The notes under the pieces were generated by a model. The model was not told the origin of the DNA and made no database searches. It worked only from the letters and a program-made list of their open reading frames with translations. DNA of 64,000 bases. It comes from Clostridiales bacterium. GTDB taxonomy: Bacteria > Bacillota > Clostridia > Lachnospirales > Lachnospiraceae. This document shows positions 1 through 9,807 of the stretch, in pieces. Location of the stretch: assembly GCA_012519695.1 (NCBI GenBank), contig JAAYPT010000024.1, forward strand, positions 1 through 64,000, written 5' to 3'. The position numbers were made by a program, and so were the translations under genes. The first letter of the stretch is position 1, and every line of letters begins with the position of its first letter.

Positions 1-137
1 GATTAGACACCTTAATTTTACCATAACAAAAGAGTAAGTTCCTTATATTTTGGGCATTTTCTTAAAGTTGTTTACTACTAGCCCAGAAAAAATAGGGGTT
101 GTGGATAAAAGTACGGAAACTCAAGATGGAACTTATC

Positions 138-166
138 TTGACATAAAAAACAAAGCGTGGTACTAT
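138..166 (+). promoter_or_regulatory. Promoter of the isc operon
   Basis: TTGACA at 138-143 and TACTAT at 161-166 are separated by 17 bp, a near-consensus sigma-A type promoter. Transcription would start near 173, just upstream of or inside the palindrome at 182-198, and run into iscR. Confidence 0.75.
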
Positions 167-181
167 GCGATTATGTGAAAT

Positions 182-198
182 CCGACTAAATTAGTCGG
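182..198 (+). promoter_or_regulatory. Predicted IscR-type operator (autoregulation)
   Basis: The perfect palindrome CCGACTAAATTAGTCGG lies directly downstream of the -10 box and 33 bases before the iscR start. Its core GACT-N5-AGTC matches the core known for type 1 (Fe-S loaded) IscR sites in enterobacteria. The position at the start of transcription fits repression of the operon by its own first gene product. The match was made by eye from memory of the consensus. Confidence 0.65.
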
Positions 199-231
199 GT
201 TTTAAAATCTGCTAAAGGCGAGGTGACAGCA

Positions 232-663
232 GTGAAGTTATCAACGAAGGGAAGATATGGTCTGCGAGCGTTTATTGATTTGGCAGTATGGGGAGAGAAT
301 GAACCAATATCTCTTACCAGTATTGCAGAACGTCAGGATATTTCCGTAAGTTATTTAGAACAGCTCATGGCAAAACTGAAAAAGGCGGGATTAGTAAATA
401 GTATTCGTGGTGTAAACGGCGGATATGTAATTTCAAAACCGGCAGAAGAGATTTCGGTAGGAGATGTTTTGCGAGCGTTAGAGGGAGACCTTGCACCGGT
501 AGAATGTGCGGGAATTGGCAGTGATAAGGCAACAACTCATTGTAACGGTTCGGCACATTGTGTTAGTAAGATTGTATGGAAACGGATTAATGATAGTATT
601 AATAATACCGTGGACAGCATATATATAGGGGAATTGGTTAAAGAAAGTAAAAAAGAACAGTAG
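232..663 (+). CDS. iscR: Rrf2-family transcriptional regulator, IscR-like
   Basis: A 143-residue winged-helix regulator beginning MKLSTKGRYGLRA, typical of Rrf2/IscR proteins. The GTG at 232 is preferred over the GTG at 223 because GAGGTGA (219-225) then sits six bases upstream and the N-terminus matches the family. Three cysteines in the segment ECAGIGSDKATTHCNGSAHC are spaced like the [2Fe-2S] ligands of IscR, so it probably senses Fe-S status. It heads an operon with iscS, iscU and mnmA, and the palindrome at 182-198 suggests autoregulation. CymR, the cysteine-metabolism member of the family, is a less likely alternative because CymR lacks the cluster cysteines. Confidence 0.88.
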   Translation: MKLSTKGRYGLRAFIDLAVWGENEPISLTSIAERQDISVSYLEQLMAKLKKAGLVNSIRGVNGGYVISKPAEEISVGDVLRALEGDLAPVECAGIGSDKATTHCNGSAHCVSKIVWKRINDSINNTVDSIYIGELVKESKKEQ

Positions 664-674
664 AGGTGAATGAA

Positions 675-1856
675 ATGGGAAAGATGATATATCTTGACAA
701 TGCGGCAACTACAAGAACCGCACCTGAAGTAGTAGAAGCAATGCTTCCATATTTTACAGAGTTTTATGGAAATGCTTCTACTGTGTATGAATTTGGTGGA
801 AAGAGCAAAGAGGCAATTGCAAAGGCAAGAGAGACAATCGCAAATGCCATTGGTGCAAAAGACAATGAAATTTATTTTACAGCAGGTGGAAGTGAGTCTG
901 ATAACTGGGCATTAAAAGCAACAGCAGAGGCTTACAAGAGCAAAGGAAAGCATATCATTACCAGTAAGATAGAGCATCATGCAATTCTTCATACCTGTCA
1001 GTGGTTAGAGCAACAGGGATATGAAGTAACATATCTTGATGTAGACGAAAATGGTTTGGTTAAGTTAGATGAATTGAAAAAAGCAATTCGCCCAGACACA
1101 ATTTTAATTAGTATCATGTTTGCTAATAATGAAATCGGAACAATTGAGCCGATTGCAGAAATCGGTAAAATTGCAAAAGAACATGACATTTTATTCCATA
1201 CAGATGCAGTACAGGCATTTGGACAGGTACCAATCAATGTAGATGAAATGAATATTGATATGTTAAGTACCAGTGGTCATAAGTTAAACGGACCAAAGGG
1301 TATCGGATTTTTATATATTCGTAAGGGAGTTAAGATTCGTTCTTTCGTACATGGTGGAGCTCAGGAGAGAAAACGTCGTGCAGGAACAGAGAACGTTCCG
1401 GGTATTGTAGGATTTGGAAAAGCAGTAGAACTTGCTGTTTCTACAATGAAAGAACGTACCGATAAAGAAATAGAACTTCGTGATTATTTAATTGACAGAG
1501 TTTTAAAAGAAGTGCCATTTACCCGTGTAAACGGTGACAGAAAGAATCGTTTGCCAAATAATATAAACTTCTGCTTCCAGTTTATTGAAGGAGAGTCTCT
1601 GTTAATCATGTTAGATATGAAGGGCATTTGCGGTTCTTCAGGATCAGCCTGTACATCGGGTTCTTTGGACCCTTCTCATGTTTTACTGGCAATTGGATTA
1701 CCACATGAAATCGCACATGGATCTCTTCGTTTGACTTTAGGAGCAGACACAACCAAAGAAGATATTGATTATACCATTGATGCAATCAAAGATATTGTTG
1801 CACAATTAAGAGAGATGTCCCCACTGTATGAGGATTATATTAAAAAACATAATTAA
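675..1856 (+). CDS. iscS: Cysteine desulfurase (IscS/NifS type)
   Basis: PLP-dependent enzyme that takes sulfur from L-cysteine as a persulfide for Fe-S cluster assembly and tRNA thiolation. The start MGKMIYLDNAATT at 675 has AGAGGTGA five bases upstream; ATG 684 is a possible alternative. The PLP lysine lies in SGHKLNG (about residue 203) and the mobile-loop cysteine in SSGSACTSG (about residue 326). At 393 residues it has the normal length for the family. It follows iscR by 11 bases and precedes the scaffold gene iscU. The neighbouring mnmA suggests that it also feeds 2-thiouridine synthesis, which is inference. Confidence 0.93.
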   Translation: MGKMIYLDNAATTRTAPEVVEAMLPYFTEFYGNASTVYEFGGKSKEAIAKARETIANAIGAKDNEIYFTAGGSESDNWALKATAEAYKSKGKHIITSKIEHHAILHTCQWLEQQGYEVTYLDVDENGLVKLDELKKAIRPDTILISIMFANNEIGTIEPIAEIGKIAKEHDILFHTDAVQAFGQVPINVDEMNIDMLSTSGHKLNGPKGIGFLYIRKGVKIRSFVHGGAQERKRRAGTENVPGIVGFGKAVELAVSTMKERTDKEIELRDYLIDRVLKEVPFTRVNGDRKNRLPNNINFCFQFIEGESLLIMLDMKGICGSSGSACTSGSLDPSHVLLAIGLPHEIAHGSLRLTLGADTTKEDIDYTIDAIKDIVAQLREMSPLYEDYIKKHN

Positions 1857-1882
1857 GAATTACGAAAGTTGGAGGAAAAAAC

Positions 1883-2320
1883 ATGTATAGCGAAAAGGTA
1901 ATGGACCATTTTAAAAACCCAAGAAACATGGGAGAAATAGAAAATGCCAGTGGAGTAGGAACTGTAGGAAATGCAAAATGTGGAGACATTATGCGAATCT
2001 TCCTTGATATTGATGATAATGGAATTATCCAGGATGTAAAATTTAAGACTTTTGGATGCGGTGCAGCAGTTGCAACAAGCTCTATGGCAACAGAGTTAGT
2101 AAAAGGTAAGAATGTACAGGAAGCATTGCAGGTAACAAATAAAGCGGTTATGGAAGCCTTAGACGGACTGCCACCAGTTAAGGTACACTGTTCCCTACTG
2201 GCGGAAGAAGCAATTCACGCAGCTTTGTGGGATTATGCAGAAAAGAACGGAATTAAAATCGAAGGATTAGAGAAACCAAAGAACGATATCAGTGAAGGAG
2301 AAGAGGAAGAAGAATACTAA
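1883..2320 (+). CDS. iscU: Fe-S cluster scaffold protein IscU/NifU-like
   Basis: A 145-residue scaffold on which IscS-derived sulfur and iron are built into a cluster. The three ligand cysteines are visible: C33 in AKCGD (with the conserved Asp two residues on), C59 in FGCGAA and C103 in VHCS. The C-terminal tail is acidic (EGEEEEEY), unlike the longer NifU proteins with extra Fe-S domains. The start at 1883 has GGAGG eight bases upstream. It lies between iscS and mnmA in one operon. No hscA, hscB or fdx follows, as is usual for isc operons in Clostridia. Confidence 0.92.
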   Translation: MYSEKVMDHFKNPRNMGEIENASGVGTVGNAKCGDIMRIFLDIDDNGIIQDVKFKTFGCGAAVATSSMATELVKGKNVQEALQVTNKAVMEALDGLPPVKVHCSLLAEEAIHAALWDYAEKNGIKIEGLEKPKNDISEGEEEEEY

Positions 2321-2323
2321 AGT

Positions 2324-3400
2324 ATGAAGAAGAAAGTTGTAGTAGGTATGTCAGGAGGAGTCGATTCCTCTGTGGCTGCATATCTTTTAAAAGAACAGGG
2401 ATATGAGGTAATGGGAGTTACCATGCAGATATGGCAGGATGAGGAAGAATTTGTGCAGGAAGAAAACGGAGGTTGCTGTGGATTAAGTGCAGTGGATGAT
2501 GCAAGAAGAGTAGCAGCAACTCTTGAGATTCCTTATTATGTCATGAATTTTAAGAGAGAGTTTAAGGAAAATGTCATGGATTATTTTGTGGCAGAATATT
2601 TAAAGGGACGAACTCCAAACCCTTGTATTGCCTGCAATCGTTATGTAAAGTGGGAATCCTTATTAAAGCGTAGTATGGAAATCGGTGCAGATTATATTGC
2701 TACCGGACATTACGCTAAGGTGACCCAGCTTCCAAATGGAAGATTTGCATTACAAAAATCTGTAACGGCAGCGAAGGATCAGACCTACGCACTTTATAAT
2801 CTTACACAGTATCAGCTTTCTCATACCTTAATGCCGGTGGGAGATTATTCTAAGGATCAGATTCGTGCCATTGCAGAAGAGATAGGATTGCGTACTGCAA
2901 ATAAACCGGATAGTCAGGAGATATGTTTTGTTCCGGATAATGATTATGCAGGATTTATTGACAGAGAGGCTCCGGGACAGATACCACCACCGGGAAACTT
3001 TGTACTGGCAGATGGTACAGTTATCGGACAGCACAAGGGAATTACTCATTATACCATTGGACAGCGTAAGGGACTTGGAATTGCACTTGGAAAACCAGTA
3101 TTTGTAACGGAAATCCGTCCAGATACCAATGAAGTGGTTATCGGAAGTAATGATGACGTATTTGGAACCACTGTTTATGCTACGAATCTCAACTTTATGT
3201 CTATTCCGGACTTAGAAGGAGAGATGGAAGTAGTTGGAAAGATACGTTATAGTCATAAGGGAGCACCTTGTACCATACGAAAAGTAGAAGAGGATAAGGT
3301 GGTTTGCCAGTTCCATGAATCGGTACGGGCAATTACACCGGGACAGGCTGTGGTATTTTATGATGGCGATATTGTAGTCGGCGGAGGAACCATCATCTAA
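2324..3400 (+). CDS. mnmA: tRNA-specific 2-thiouridylase MnmA
   Basis: ATP-dependent enzyme that thiolates U34 of tRNAs for Lys, Glu and Gln, using sulfur relayed from a cysteine desulfurase. The PP-loop motif [12 protein letters not shown] is at residues 8-19. The catalytic cysteine is C101 in NPCIACN, and the second, persulfide-forming cysteine is C201 in QEICFV. The length of 358 residues is normal. It starts three bases after the iscU stop, which implies coupled translation; its ribosome site is A/G-rich but weak. A clear hairpin terminator follows, so this is the last gene of the operon. Confidence 0.94.
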   Translation: MKKKVVVGMSGGVDSSVAAYLLKEQGYEVMGVTMQIWQDEEEFVQEENGGCCGLSAVDDARRVAATLEIPYYVMNFKREFKENVMDYFVAEYLKGRTPNPCIACNRYVKWESLLKRSMEIGADYIATGHYAKVTQLPNGRFALQKSVTAAKDQTYALYNLTQYQLSHTLMPVGDYSKDQIRAIAEEIGLRTANKPDSQEICFVPDNDYAGFIDREAPGQIPPPGNFVLADGTVIGQHKGITHYTIGQRKGLGIALGKPVFVTEIRPDTNEVVIGSNDDVFGTTVYATNLNFMSIPDLEGEMEVVGKIRYSHKGAPCTIRKVEEDKVVCQFHESVRAITPGQAVVFYDGDIVVGGGTII

Positions 3401-3444
3401 CATAAAAATGTCGGCAATTTCGGTAGTTGAAAGAGTGAAATAGT

Positions 3445-3490
3445 AAACAAGGATATGTTGCAAGAAAATTGCCATATCCTTGTTTTGTCT
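3445..3490 (+). terminator. Intrinsic terminator of the isc operon
   Basis: A perfect 13-bp inverted repeat (3445-3457 with 3473-3485) has a small nested GCAA/TTGC stem in its loop and runs into TTTTGTCT. It lies 44 bases after the mnmA stop. Confidence 0.75.
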
Positions 3491-3544
3491 CGTTCAAAAG
3501 AATCTGTTAGCAGAACGTGACCTGAAATAAAAAGGAAAAGAAAA

Positions 3545-4102
3545 ATGGAAATAGAAGTAAAGCGTAGCAATAGAAAAACCATGGTGATTGAAATAACCAA
3601 AGAGGCGAAAGTTTTAGTAAGAGCACCCTATCCCATGCCTATGGCAGAAATCAAACGATTTGTAAATGAAAAATCCGATTGGATACAAAAGCATGTGGAA
3701 AAAATGTTGGAAAAACAACAAGAGCGTTCTGCACAGGAAAAACTTACAAATGAGGATATTCAAAAGTTAGCGAAAGAAGCATTAGACATATTGCCAAAGA
3801 AAGTAGAATATTACGCAAAAATTATCGGTGTTACTTATGGCAGAATTACGATTCGTAATCAAAAGACACGTTGGGGCAGTTGCAGCGCAAAAGGAAATTT
3901 GAATTTGAATTGTCTGCTTATGCTGACACCGGAAGAAGTGCAGGATTATGTGGTAGTGCATGAATTGTGTCATCGAAAACAGATGAATCACTCAAAGCAA
4001 TTTTGGGAAGAAGTTGGGAAAATATTACCGGACTACAGGGAGAGAAGAACATGGTTAAAGGAGCATGGGAGTGCCATAATTGGGAGAATGGGAAAGAAGT
4101 AA
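3545..4102 (+). CDS. YgjP-like zinc metallopeptidase (DUF45)
   Basis: A 185-residue cytosolic protein with the zinc motif HELCH near residue 139 (VVVHELCHRKQMNHS); the following MNH supplies the likely third ligand. The QKTRWGSCSAKGNLNLN segment just before it is the signature of the DUF45/YgjP family. The substrate is unknown. In some bacteria these proteins accompany type I restriction genes, but none is present here. AAAGGAAA lies upstream of the ATG at 3545. It is followed by the MarR gene with its own promoter, so it is probably monocistronic. Confidence 0.82.
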   Translation: MEIEVKRSNRKTMVIEITKEAKVLVRAPYPMPMAEIKRFVNEKSDWIQKHVEKMLEKQQERSAQEKLTNEDIQKLAKEALDILPKKVEYYAKIIGVTYGRITIRNQKTRWGSCSAKGNLNLNCLLMLTPEEVQDYVVVHELCHRKQMNHSKQFWEEVGKILPDYRERRTWLKEHGSAIIGRMGKK

Positions 4103-4113
4103 TAGATTTCCTC

Positions 4114-4141
4114 TTGACATTTTTATTTATGCGCATATAAT
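4114..4141 (+). promoter_or_regulatory. Consensus promoter of the marR-ABC operon
   Basis: TTGACA (4114-4119) and TATAAT (4136-4141) match both consensus hexamers, with a 16-bp spacer. A promoter this strong normally needs repression, which the adjacent MarR protein could supply. Confidence 0.8.
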
Positions 4142-4142
4142 A

Positions 4143-4186
4143 GTTTTGTAACGAACAATTAGCTACCGAACAGTTTGATACAAAAC
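4143..4186 (+). promoter_or_regulatory. Inverted and direct repeats, possible MarR operator
   Basis: GTTTTGTA at 4143-4150 is matched by TACAAAAC at 4179-4186. Between them CGAACA occurs twice (4152-4157 and 4167-4172). The block begins immediately after the -10 box and ends just before the ribosome site of the marR gene. Use as the operator for the encoded MarR protein is inference. Confidence 0.45.
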
Positions 4187-4200
4187 AAAACGGAGGAAAG

Positions 4201-4683
4201 ATGAAACACAAAAGCACACTGGGATATGAAGTAAAAACCCTGGACAACTTGTTTTTCCGTAATCTAATGTCCTATGAAATTGCCAATAATCATATGGATG
4301 AAATTACGGTTATGCATGGTTGGATTCTGGCATTTCTTTACGAAAATGAGGGTAAGGACATATTTCAGAAAGATATTGAGACAGAGTTTTCCATTGCAAG
4401 GTCTACGGTGACTTGTATTGTGAAATTGATGGAAAAGAAGGGGTATATCAAAAGAGAGTGTGTAGCTCAGGATGCACGGTTGAAAAAGCTGGTATTAACG
4501 GAAACCGGGCGTAACACACATGAGTTGCATATGGGTGATATGGATATTTTAGAGGAACGTTGTAAGCGAAATATAACCAGGGAAGAGCTGAAAACTTTCT
4601 GGAAGGTTGCAGAGCAGTTAAAACGAAACTTAGAAGAAGACATTGCATCCAATAAAAAAATAGAAAGTAAGGAGGAAAAATAA
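4201..4683 (+). CDS. MarR-family transcriptional regulator
   Basis: A 160-residue winged-helix protein. The DNA-binding region reads KDIETEFSIARSTVTCIVKL followed by the wing KKGYIKRECVAQDARLKKLVLT, the typical MarR pattern with its conserved DxR in the wing. GGAGG lies five bases before the ATG. The gene ends two bases before the first ABC exporter gene, so regulator and exporter are co-transcribed. The usual logic in such operons is repression relieved by a transported compound. The ligand is not predictable. Confidence 0.88.
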   Translation: MKHKSTLGYEVKTLDNLFFRNLMSYEIANNHMDEITVMHGWILAFLYENEGKDIFQKDIETEFSIARSTVTCIVKLMEKKGYIKRECVAQDARLKKLVLTETGRNTHELHMGDMDILEERCKRNITREELKTFWKVAEQLKRNLEEDIASNKKIESKEEK

Positions 4684-4685
4684 TT

Positions 4686-6437
4686 ATGGTAAAAACCATA
4701 CTTAAGCAGGTGAAGGAATTCAAAAAAGATTCCATTTTAACACCGATATTTATGATTTTAGAAGTAATTCTGGAAACCTTAATCCCATTATTTATGGCGG
4801 CTATCATTGATAATGGAGTAGAAAAAGGTGACATGAATTACATATATAAAGTAGGAGCTATTATGGTAGGTCTTGCAGTACTTGGACTGATTACAGGTAT
4901 GTTAGGTGGAAAATATGGCGCAAGTGCTTCTACCGGGTTGGCAAGAAACTTAAGACGAGCTATGTTTGAAAATATACAGAGTTATTCATTTTCCAATATA
5001 GATAAGTTTTCTACCGCAGGATTGGTAACACGTTTAACTACTGACGTAACCAATGTTCAAAATGCATATCAGATGATTCTTAGAATGTGTGCACGAGCAC
5101 CATTTAGTATGATATGTGCAATGGTGATGGCATTTATGATTAACGCCAAGTTAGCAAGTGTTTATCTTATTGCAGTTATTTTGTTAGGTGGTTGCCTGTT
5201 ATTTATTATGATTAAGGCAACACGCTATTTTAAACAGATTTTTCCAAAATATGATGACTTAAATGCCAGCGTACAGGAAAATGTGTCTGGAATCCGTGTG
5301 GTAAAGGCATATGTAAGAGAAGATTATGAAAATAAACGTTTTACCAAGGCAAGTGGAAATATCTATAACATGTTTAAAAAAGCAGAGTGCATTATCACCT
5401 GGAATGCACCACTTATGCAGTTTACCGTATATACCTGTATTCTGTTAATCAGTTGGCTGGGTGCAAAAATGATTGTGGCAAATGGTCTTACCACAGGGCA
5501 GCTTATGAGTTTACTGACATATTGTATGAACATTTTGATGAATCTTATGATGTTATCCATGGTATTTGTTATGGTAACCATGAGTACCGCAAGTGCGGAA
5601 CGTATCACAGAAGTATTAAATGAAAAAAGTGATTTGGCAAATCCAGAAAATCCTGTAATGGAAGTAAAGGATGGAAGTATTGTATTTGATCATGTGGATT
5701 TTGCTTATAGCAAAGACAGTGAAGAACCGGTACTGAAAAATATCAATTTAGATATCCATGCAGGAGAGACGATTGGTATCATCGGAGGAACCGGAAGTGC
5801 AAAATCAAGTTTGGTAAACCTTATCAGCAGACTGTATGATGTAACAGCAGGAAGTGTATCCGTAGGTGGATTGGATGTAAGAAAGTATGACATGGAAGCT
5901 TTGCGTAATCAGGTGTCAGTTGTATTACAGAAAAATGTGCTGTTTTCCGGAAGCATCTTGGATAATCTTCGTTGGGGCAATAAAGATGCAACAGAAGAAG
6001 AATGTGTTCGTGTCTGCCAGATGGCATGTGCGGATGAGTTTATAGAACGTTTCCCGGATAAATACAATACTCATATCGAGCAGGGCGGAAATAACGTATC
6101 CGGTGGACAGAAACAGAGACTTTGTATCGCAAGAGCACTTTTGAAAAAGCCGAAGATATTGATTTTAGATGATTCTACCAGTGCGGTAGATACTGCTACG
6201 GATAGTAAAATCCGTCAGGCGTTTGCAACAGAAATTCCGGATACCACAAAGCTGATTATTGCACAACGTATTTCCAGTGTACAGAATGCAGACCGTATTA
6301 TTGTAATGGATGACGGAAAGGTAGCAGATTTTGATACACATGAGAATTTATTGAAAAACAGTGAAATCTATCGAGATGTTTATGAATCCCAAAATAAAGG
6401 AACAGGAGATTTTGATGAGAACGGAGGTGACCAGTAA
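4686..6437 (+). CDS. ABC exporter half-transporter, subunit with degenerate ATPase site
   Basis: A 583-residue fused permease-ATPase with about six membrane helices (residues 15-310), then the nucleotide-binding domain. Walker A at 367-374 reads GGTGSAKS, the signature is VSGGQKQR, and Walker B ends LDD with Asp at 496 where a catalytic Glu is expected. This subunit therefore carries the weak site of a heterodimer, as in TM287/TM288-type exporters. AAGGAGG precedes the ATG. Its stop overlaps the start of the partner gene by one base (TAATG). Probably it exports drugs, peptides or lipids; the substrate is unknown. Confidence 0.9.
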   Translation: MVKTILKQVKEFKKDSILTPIFMILEVILETLIPLFMAAIIDNGVEKGDMNYIYKVGAIMVGLAVLGLITGMLGGKYGASASTGLARNLRRAMFENIQSYSFSNIDKFSTAGLVTRLTTDVTNVQNAYQMILRMCARAPFSMICAMVMAFMINAKLASVYLIAVILLGGCLLFIMIKATRYFKQIFPKYDDLNASVQENVSGIRVVKAYVREDYENKRFTKASGNIYNMFKKAECIITWNAPLMQFTVYTCILLISWLGAKMIVANGLTTGQLMSLLTYCMNILMNLMMLSMVFVMVTMSTASAERITEVLNEKSDLANPENPVMEVKDGSIVFDHVDFAYSKDSEEPVLKNINLDIHAGETIGIIGGTGSAKSSLVNLISRLYDVTAGSVSVGGLDVRKYDMEALRNQVSVVLQKNVLFSGSILDNLRWGNKDATEEECVRVCQMACADEFIERFPDKYNTHIEQGGNNVSGGQKQRLCIARALLKKPKILILDDSTSAVDTATDSKIRQAFATEIPDTTKLIIAQRISSVQNADRIIVMDDGKVADFDTHENLLKNSEIYRDVYESQNKGTGDFDENGGDQ

Positions 6438-8344
6438 TGCCAGGACCAAGAGGACCGCAAGGGGGAAAAACGAAAATTGAAAATCCGGGGAAATTATTTT
6501 TACGCTTAATGAAATACATTTTTTCACAATATCTGTGGCATGTAATTCTGGTTGTAATTTTCATTTTTATAGGTGTACTTGCAAATGTGCAGGGAACCAT
6601 GTTTATGCAGACATTGATTGATAAATATATTGTGCCGATGATTGGAGCAGAGCATCCAAACTTCGGACCGTTAGCAGCAGCCATTGGAAGAGTAGCCGTA
6701 TTTTATGGTATCGGCGTAATATCTACCTGGGCATATAACCGTATTATGGTAAATGTAACACAGGGAACCCTTCGTAACCTGAGAAATGATATGTTTACAC
6801 ACATGGAAAGCCTTCCAATACGATATTTTGATACCCATGCCCATGGAGATATCATGTCTATTTACACCAACGATATTGATACTTTAAGACAGATGATTAG
6901 TCAGAGTATGCCGCAGTTTTTATCCAGTGTCATTACCATTGTTAGTGTATTTGTCAGTATGTTGATATTAAATATTCCGTTGACTTTGGTAACACTTTTC
7001 ATGGTAGGCGTTATGTTGTATGCGACAAAGTTTTTTGCAGGAACAAGTAGTCGTTACTTCATCAAACAGCAGCAGGATTTAGGTGTGGTAAATGGATATA
7101 TCGAAGAAATGATGGAAGGACAAAAAGTTGTCAAGGTATTTTGCCACGAAGAAGAGAGTATCCGGGATTTTAATGAATTAAATGATAAACTTTTTGAAAG
7201 TGCCAATAAAGCAAACTGTTTTGTAAACTATTTAGGACCGGTAAATGGACAGCTTGGAAACTTGAGCTATGTCGTATGTGCCATTGTAGGTGGTGTTTTG
7301 GCATTAAATGGGGTTTGTGGATTTACTCTGGGAGGACTTGCCAGCTTTTTAACCTTTAATAAAAGTTTTAGTATGCCGGTAAATCAGGTCAGTCAGCAGT
7401 TTAACAGTGTGGTAATGGCGTTAGCTGGTGCACAGAGAGTATTCAGACTTTTGGATGAAGAACCGGAAGAAGACGAAGGATATGTAACACTGGTAAATGT
7501 AAATAAAAAAGAAGACGGAACACTGGAAGAATCAGAAAAGCGTACCGGACACTGGGCATGGAAACATTTCCATAAGGCAGAAGGAACCACAGATTATATC
7601 GAACTAAACGGAGATGTGGTATTTGACGGTGTGGATTTTGGATATACACCGGAAAAGACAGTATTACATGATGTGAAGATGTACGCCAATGCAGGACAGA
7701 AAATAGCATTTGTCGGTTCTACCGGAGCAGGAAAAACAACCATTACCAATTTGATTAACCGTTTTTACGATATACAGGATGGAAAAATCCGTTACGATGG
7801 AATCAATATTAACAAGATTAGAAAAGCAGACCTGCGTCGCTCTCTTGGAATCGTATTGCAGGATACGCATTTGTTTACCAATACGGTTATGGAGAATATT
7901 CGTTACGGTAACTTAAATGCAACTGATGAAGAGGTGATTGCAGCAGCAAAGCTTGCAAATGCAGATGGTTTTATCCGTAGACTTCCGGAAGGATACAATA
8001 CACTATTGACCGGAGATGGAGCAAACTTAAGTCAGGGACAAAGACAGCTTCTTGCCATTGCCAGAGCAGCAGTAGCAGATCCACCGGTATTGATTTTGGA
8101 TGAAGCAACCAGCTCCATTGATACCAGAACGGAACGCTTAGTACAAGATGGAATGGATAAATTGATGAAGGGAAGAACAACCTTTGTCATTGCTCATAGA
8201 TTATCCACAGTACGAAACAGTGATTGTATTATGGTATTAGAGCAGGGAAGAATTATTGAACGTGGTACGCATGATCAGTTAATTGAGGAACAAGGAAGAT
8301 ATTATCAGCTGTATACCGGAAAGAAACCGGGATTAGGTTCATAG
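6437..8344 (+). CDS. ABC exporter half-transporter, catalytically competent partner
   Basis: A 635-residue permease-ATPase that pairs with the preceding subunit. Walker A GSTGAGKT is at 427-434, the signature is LSQGQRQ, and Walker B ends LDEATSS with the catalytic Glu at about 556. The signature has Q instead of the second G of LSGGQ. About 50 extra residues, including [11 protein letters not shown], link membrane and ATPase domains; I recall this insert from clostridial members of the family. The N-terminus ([11 protein letters not shown]) is rich in Gly and Pro. It is the last gene of the MarR-controlled operon. Confidence 0.9.
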   Translation: MPGPRGPQGGKTKIENPGKLFLRLMKYIFSQYLWHVILVVIFIFIGVLANVQGTMFMQTLIDKYIVPMIGAEHPNFGPLAAAIGRVAVFYGIGVISTWAYNRIMVNVTQGTLRNLRNDMFTHMESLPIRYFDTHAHGDIMSIYTNDIDTLRQMISQSMPQFLSSVITIVSVFVSMLILNIPLTLVTLFMVGVMLYATKFFAGTSSRYFIKQQQDLGVVNGYIEEMMEGQKVVKVFCHEEESIRDFNELNDKLFESANKANCFVNYLGPVNGQLGNLSYVVCAIVGGVLALNGVCGFTLGGLASFLTFNKSFSMPVNQVSQQFNSVVMALAGAQRVFRLLDEEPEEDEGYVTLVNVNKKEDGTLEESEKRTGHWAWKHFHKAEGTTDYIELNGDVVFDGVDFGYTPEKTVLHDVKMYANAGQKIAFVGSTGAGKTTITNLINRFYDIQDGKIRYDGININKIRKADLRRSLGIVLQDTHLFTNTVMENIRYGNLNATDEEVIAAAKLANADGFIRRLPEGYNTLLTGDGANLSQGQRQLLAIARAAVADPPVLILDEATSSIDTRTERLVQDGMDKLMKGRTTFVIAHRLSTVRNSDCIMVLEQGRIIERGTHDQLIEEQGRYYQLYTGKKPGLGS

Positions 8345-8436
8345 TAATTGAGGGAAATATAGTAAGAAACAGGTGGAAATTTGTCGAAAAATGCGCTATG
8401 ATAAAGGTAATAAAATATGGGATGGAGGAACCGAGG

Positions 8437-9744
8437 ATGAAGCAGGAAAAAAGTCAAAAGTTATTATTCACCCTTACCGGAATCGTAGCGTGTCCAATTA
8501 TTATAGCAGCAATCATAGCAGTTGTTTTTATGCATTTGGTAAAAGACGGAACGGTATCTGTATTGGTTGGAACAGTAGGAATCACTATTATCATGGTAGC
8601 GTTATTCGCAATACTGTTCATAGGAGTTAAATCATTTTTTAATCGTTTTAATAAGATTATAAGTAATCTTGGACAAATTGCCGATGGAACACTGACAATG
8701 GAAGAAAATAAGTTGGCAGAGCGTCAGGATGAATGGGGCGATATGATGCGTTCTATGAATGAGTTGGTGGTATCCTTTGCAAAGATTACAACAGCAATTC
8801 GAAAGGCAACAGCAGTTTTGAAAGAAGTATCCGGGGATTTTCGTACATCATTTGACAATATGAATCAATCCATGGAACATGTCAGCACAGAGGTAGAAGC
8901 AATTACAGACAACACAGTATCACAGGCAGAAAGAACTCATGAGATGGAACAAAAAGTAAATGATATGAGTAAAGCCATTGATGTGATTGCAGAGAACGTA
9001 GAACTGCTTACGAACAGTGCTGATAAAATGAAAGAGTGTAATAAGAATGCAGACAGTATCATGGAAGAATTGGTTTCTATCAGTCAGGCAAGTAGTACTG
9101 CCATAGAAAATGTAAGAAATCAGACAGATTTAACCAATCAGTCTGCAATGCAGATTCGTACAGTAACAGAGATTATTGCCGGAATTTCCAGTCAGACCAA
9201 TCTTTTAGCACTGAATGCAAGTATTGAAGCAGCAAGAGCAGGAGAACAGGGAAAAGGATTTGCAGTAGTAGCAGAGGAGATTCGTACACTGGCAGACCAA
9301 TCCAGAGAATCATCCGAACAGATTAATGCGATTGTAAATGAACTGATACAGAATTCAAATGTAAGTGTAGATATTACACAGCAGGTATCAGAGGCATTTG
9401 TAAAACAAAATGAAAAAATTCAGGAAACAGAGAGTATTTTTACGTCATTAAATACAGAAATTGCTCAGGTAGGAGAATCTATTACAGGTATTAACGCTGA
9501 GGTAGGTGGATTACAGAGCTACAAAGAAGCTATGGAAGCAGGTGTTACTGTATTAAACGATGCAGCAGAAAAGAATACAGCCAGTGCTACGGAAACAAGA
9601 GATTCTATGGAAGAATTTGAGCAAATGGTGGCTTCCTGCAAAGAATCTACAAAGCAGTTGACCGCAGTAGCAGAGGAGCTGGTAGAAAATATCAGTAAGT
9701 TTAATTTAGACACAATTAAGAAAGAAGTAGAAGAACGCTTTTAA
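8437..9744 (+). CDS. Methyl-accepting chemotaxis protein without a large external sensor domain
   Basis: A 435-residue chemoreceptor. ATG 8437 is preferred because GGAGGA (8424-8429) lies seven bases upstream; an in-frame ATG at 8398 has no ribosome site. Two membrane helices near residues 10-32 and 40-63 are separated by only a few residues (KDGTVS), so there is almost no extracellular domain. A HAMP-like segment follows, then a long coiled coil whose hairpin tip contains [20 protein letters not shown]. It probably senses through the membrane or the cytoplasm. The last 32 codons plus the terminator are duplicated at 15111-15264. Confidence 0.9.
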   Translation: MKQEKSQKLLFTLTGIVACPIIIAAIIAVVFMHLVKDGTVSVLVGTVGITIIMVALFAILFIGVKSFFNRFNKIISNLGQIADGTLTMEENKLAERQDEWGDMMRSMNELVVSFAKITTAIRKATAVLKEVSGDFRTSFDNMNQSMEHVSTEVEAITDNTVSQAERTHEMEQKVNDMSKAIDVIAENVELLTNSADKMKECNKNADSIMEELVSISQASSTAIENVRNQTDLTNQSAMQIRTVTEIIAGISSQTNLLALNASIEAARAGEQGKGFAVVAEEIRTLADQSRESSEQINAIVNELIQNSNVSVDITQQVSEAFVKQNEKIQETESIFTSLNTEIAQVGESITGINAEVGGLQSYKEAMEAGVTVLNDAAEKNTASATETRDSMEEFEQMVASCKESTKQLTAVAEELVENISKFNLDTIKKEVEERF

Positions 9745-9804
9745 ACACAATAGAAGAGAATAATGAAAAGTCACTTTTCGTCTTAGGATGAAGAGTGGCT
9801 TTTT
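9651..9804 (+). repeat. 154-bp direct repeat, copy 1 (chemoreceptor 3' end and terminator)
   Basis: This segment covers the last 32 codons of the chemoreceptor gene and its terminator. It recurs at 15111-15264, exactly 5460 bp downstream, with five mismatches, all in the coding part (near 9699 and 9711-9717). The terminator part is identical. The two copies bracket the LuxR-type regulator and the surface-protein gene. Confidence 0.95.
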
Positions 9805-9807
9805 TTC
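9766..9807 (+). terminator. Intrinsic terminator of the chemoreceptor gene
   Basis: AAAAGTCACTTTTCGTC pairs with the downstream GATGAAGAGTGGCTTTT, with several G-U pairs, and a run of seven T follows. It is part of the 154-bp repeat. Confidence 0.7.

Noticed and set aside
3918-4247. Minus-strand frame overlapping the metallopeptidase 3' end and the marR promoter
   Set aside because: It runs antisense through a well-supported zinc motif and a consensus promoter.
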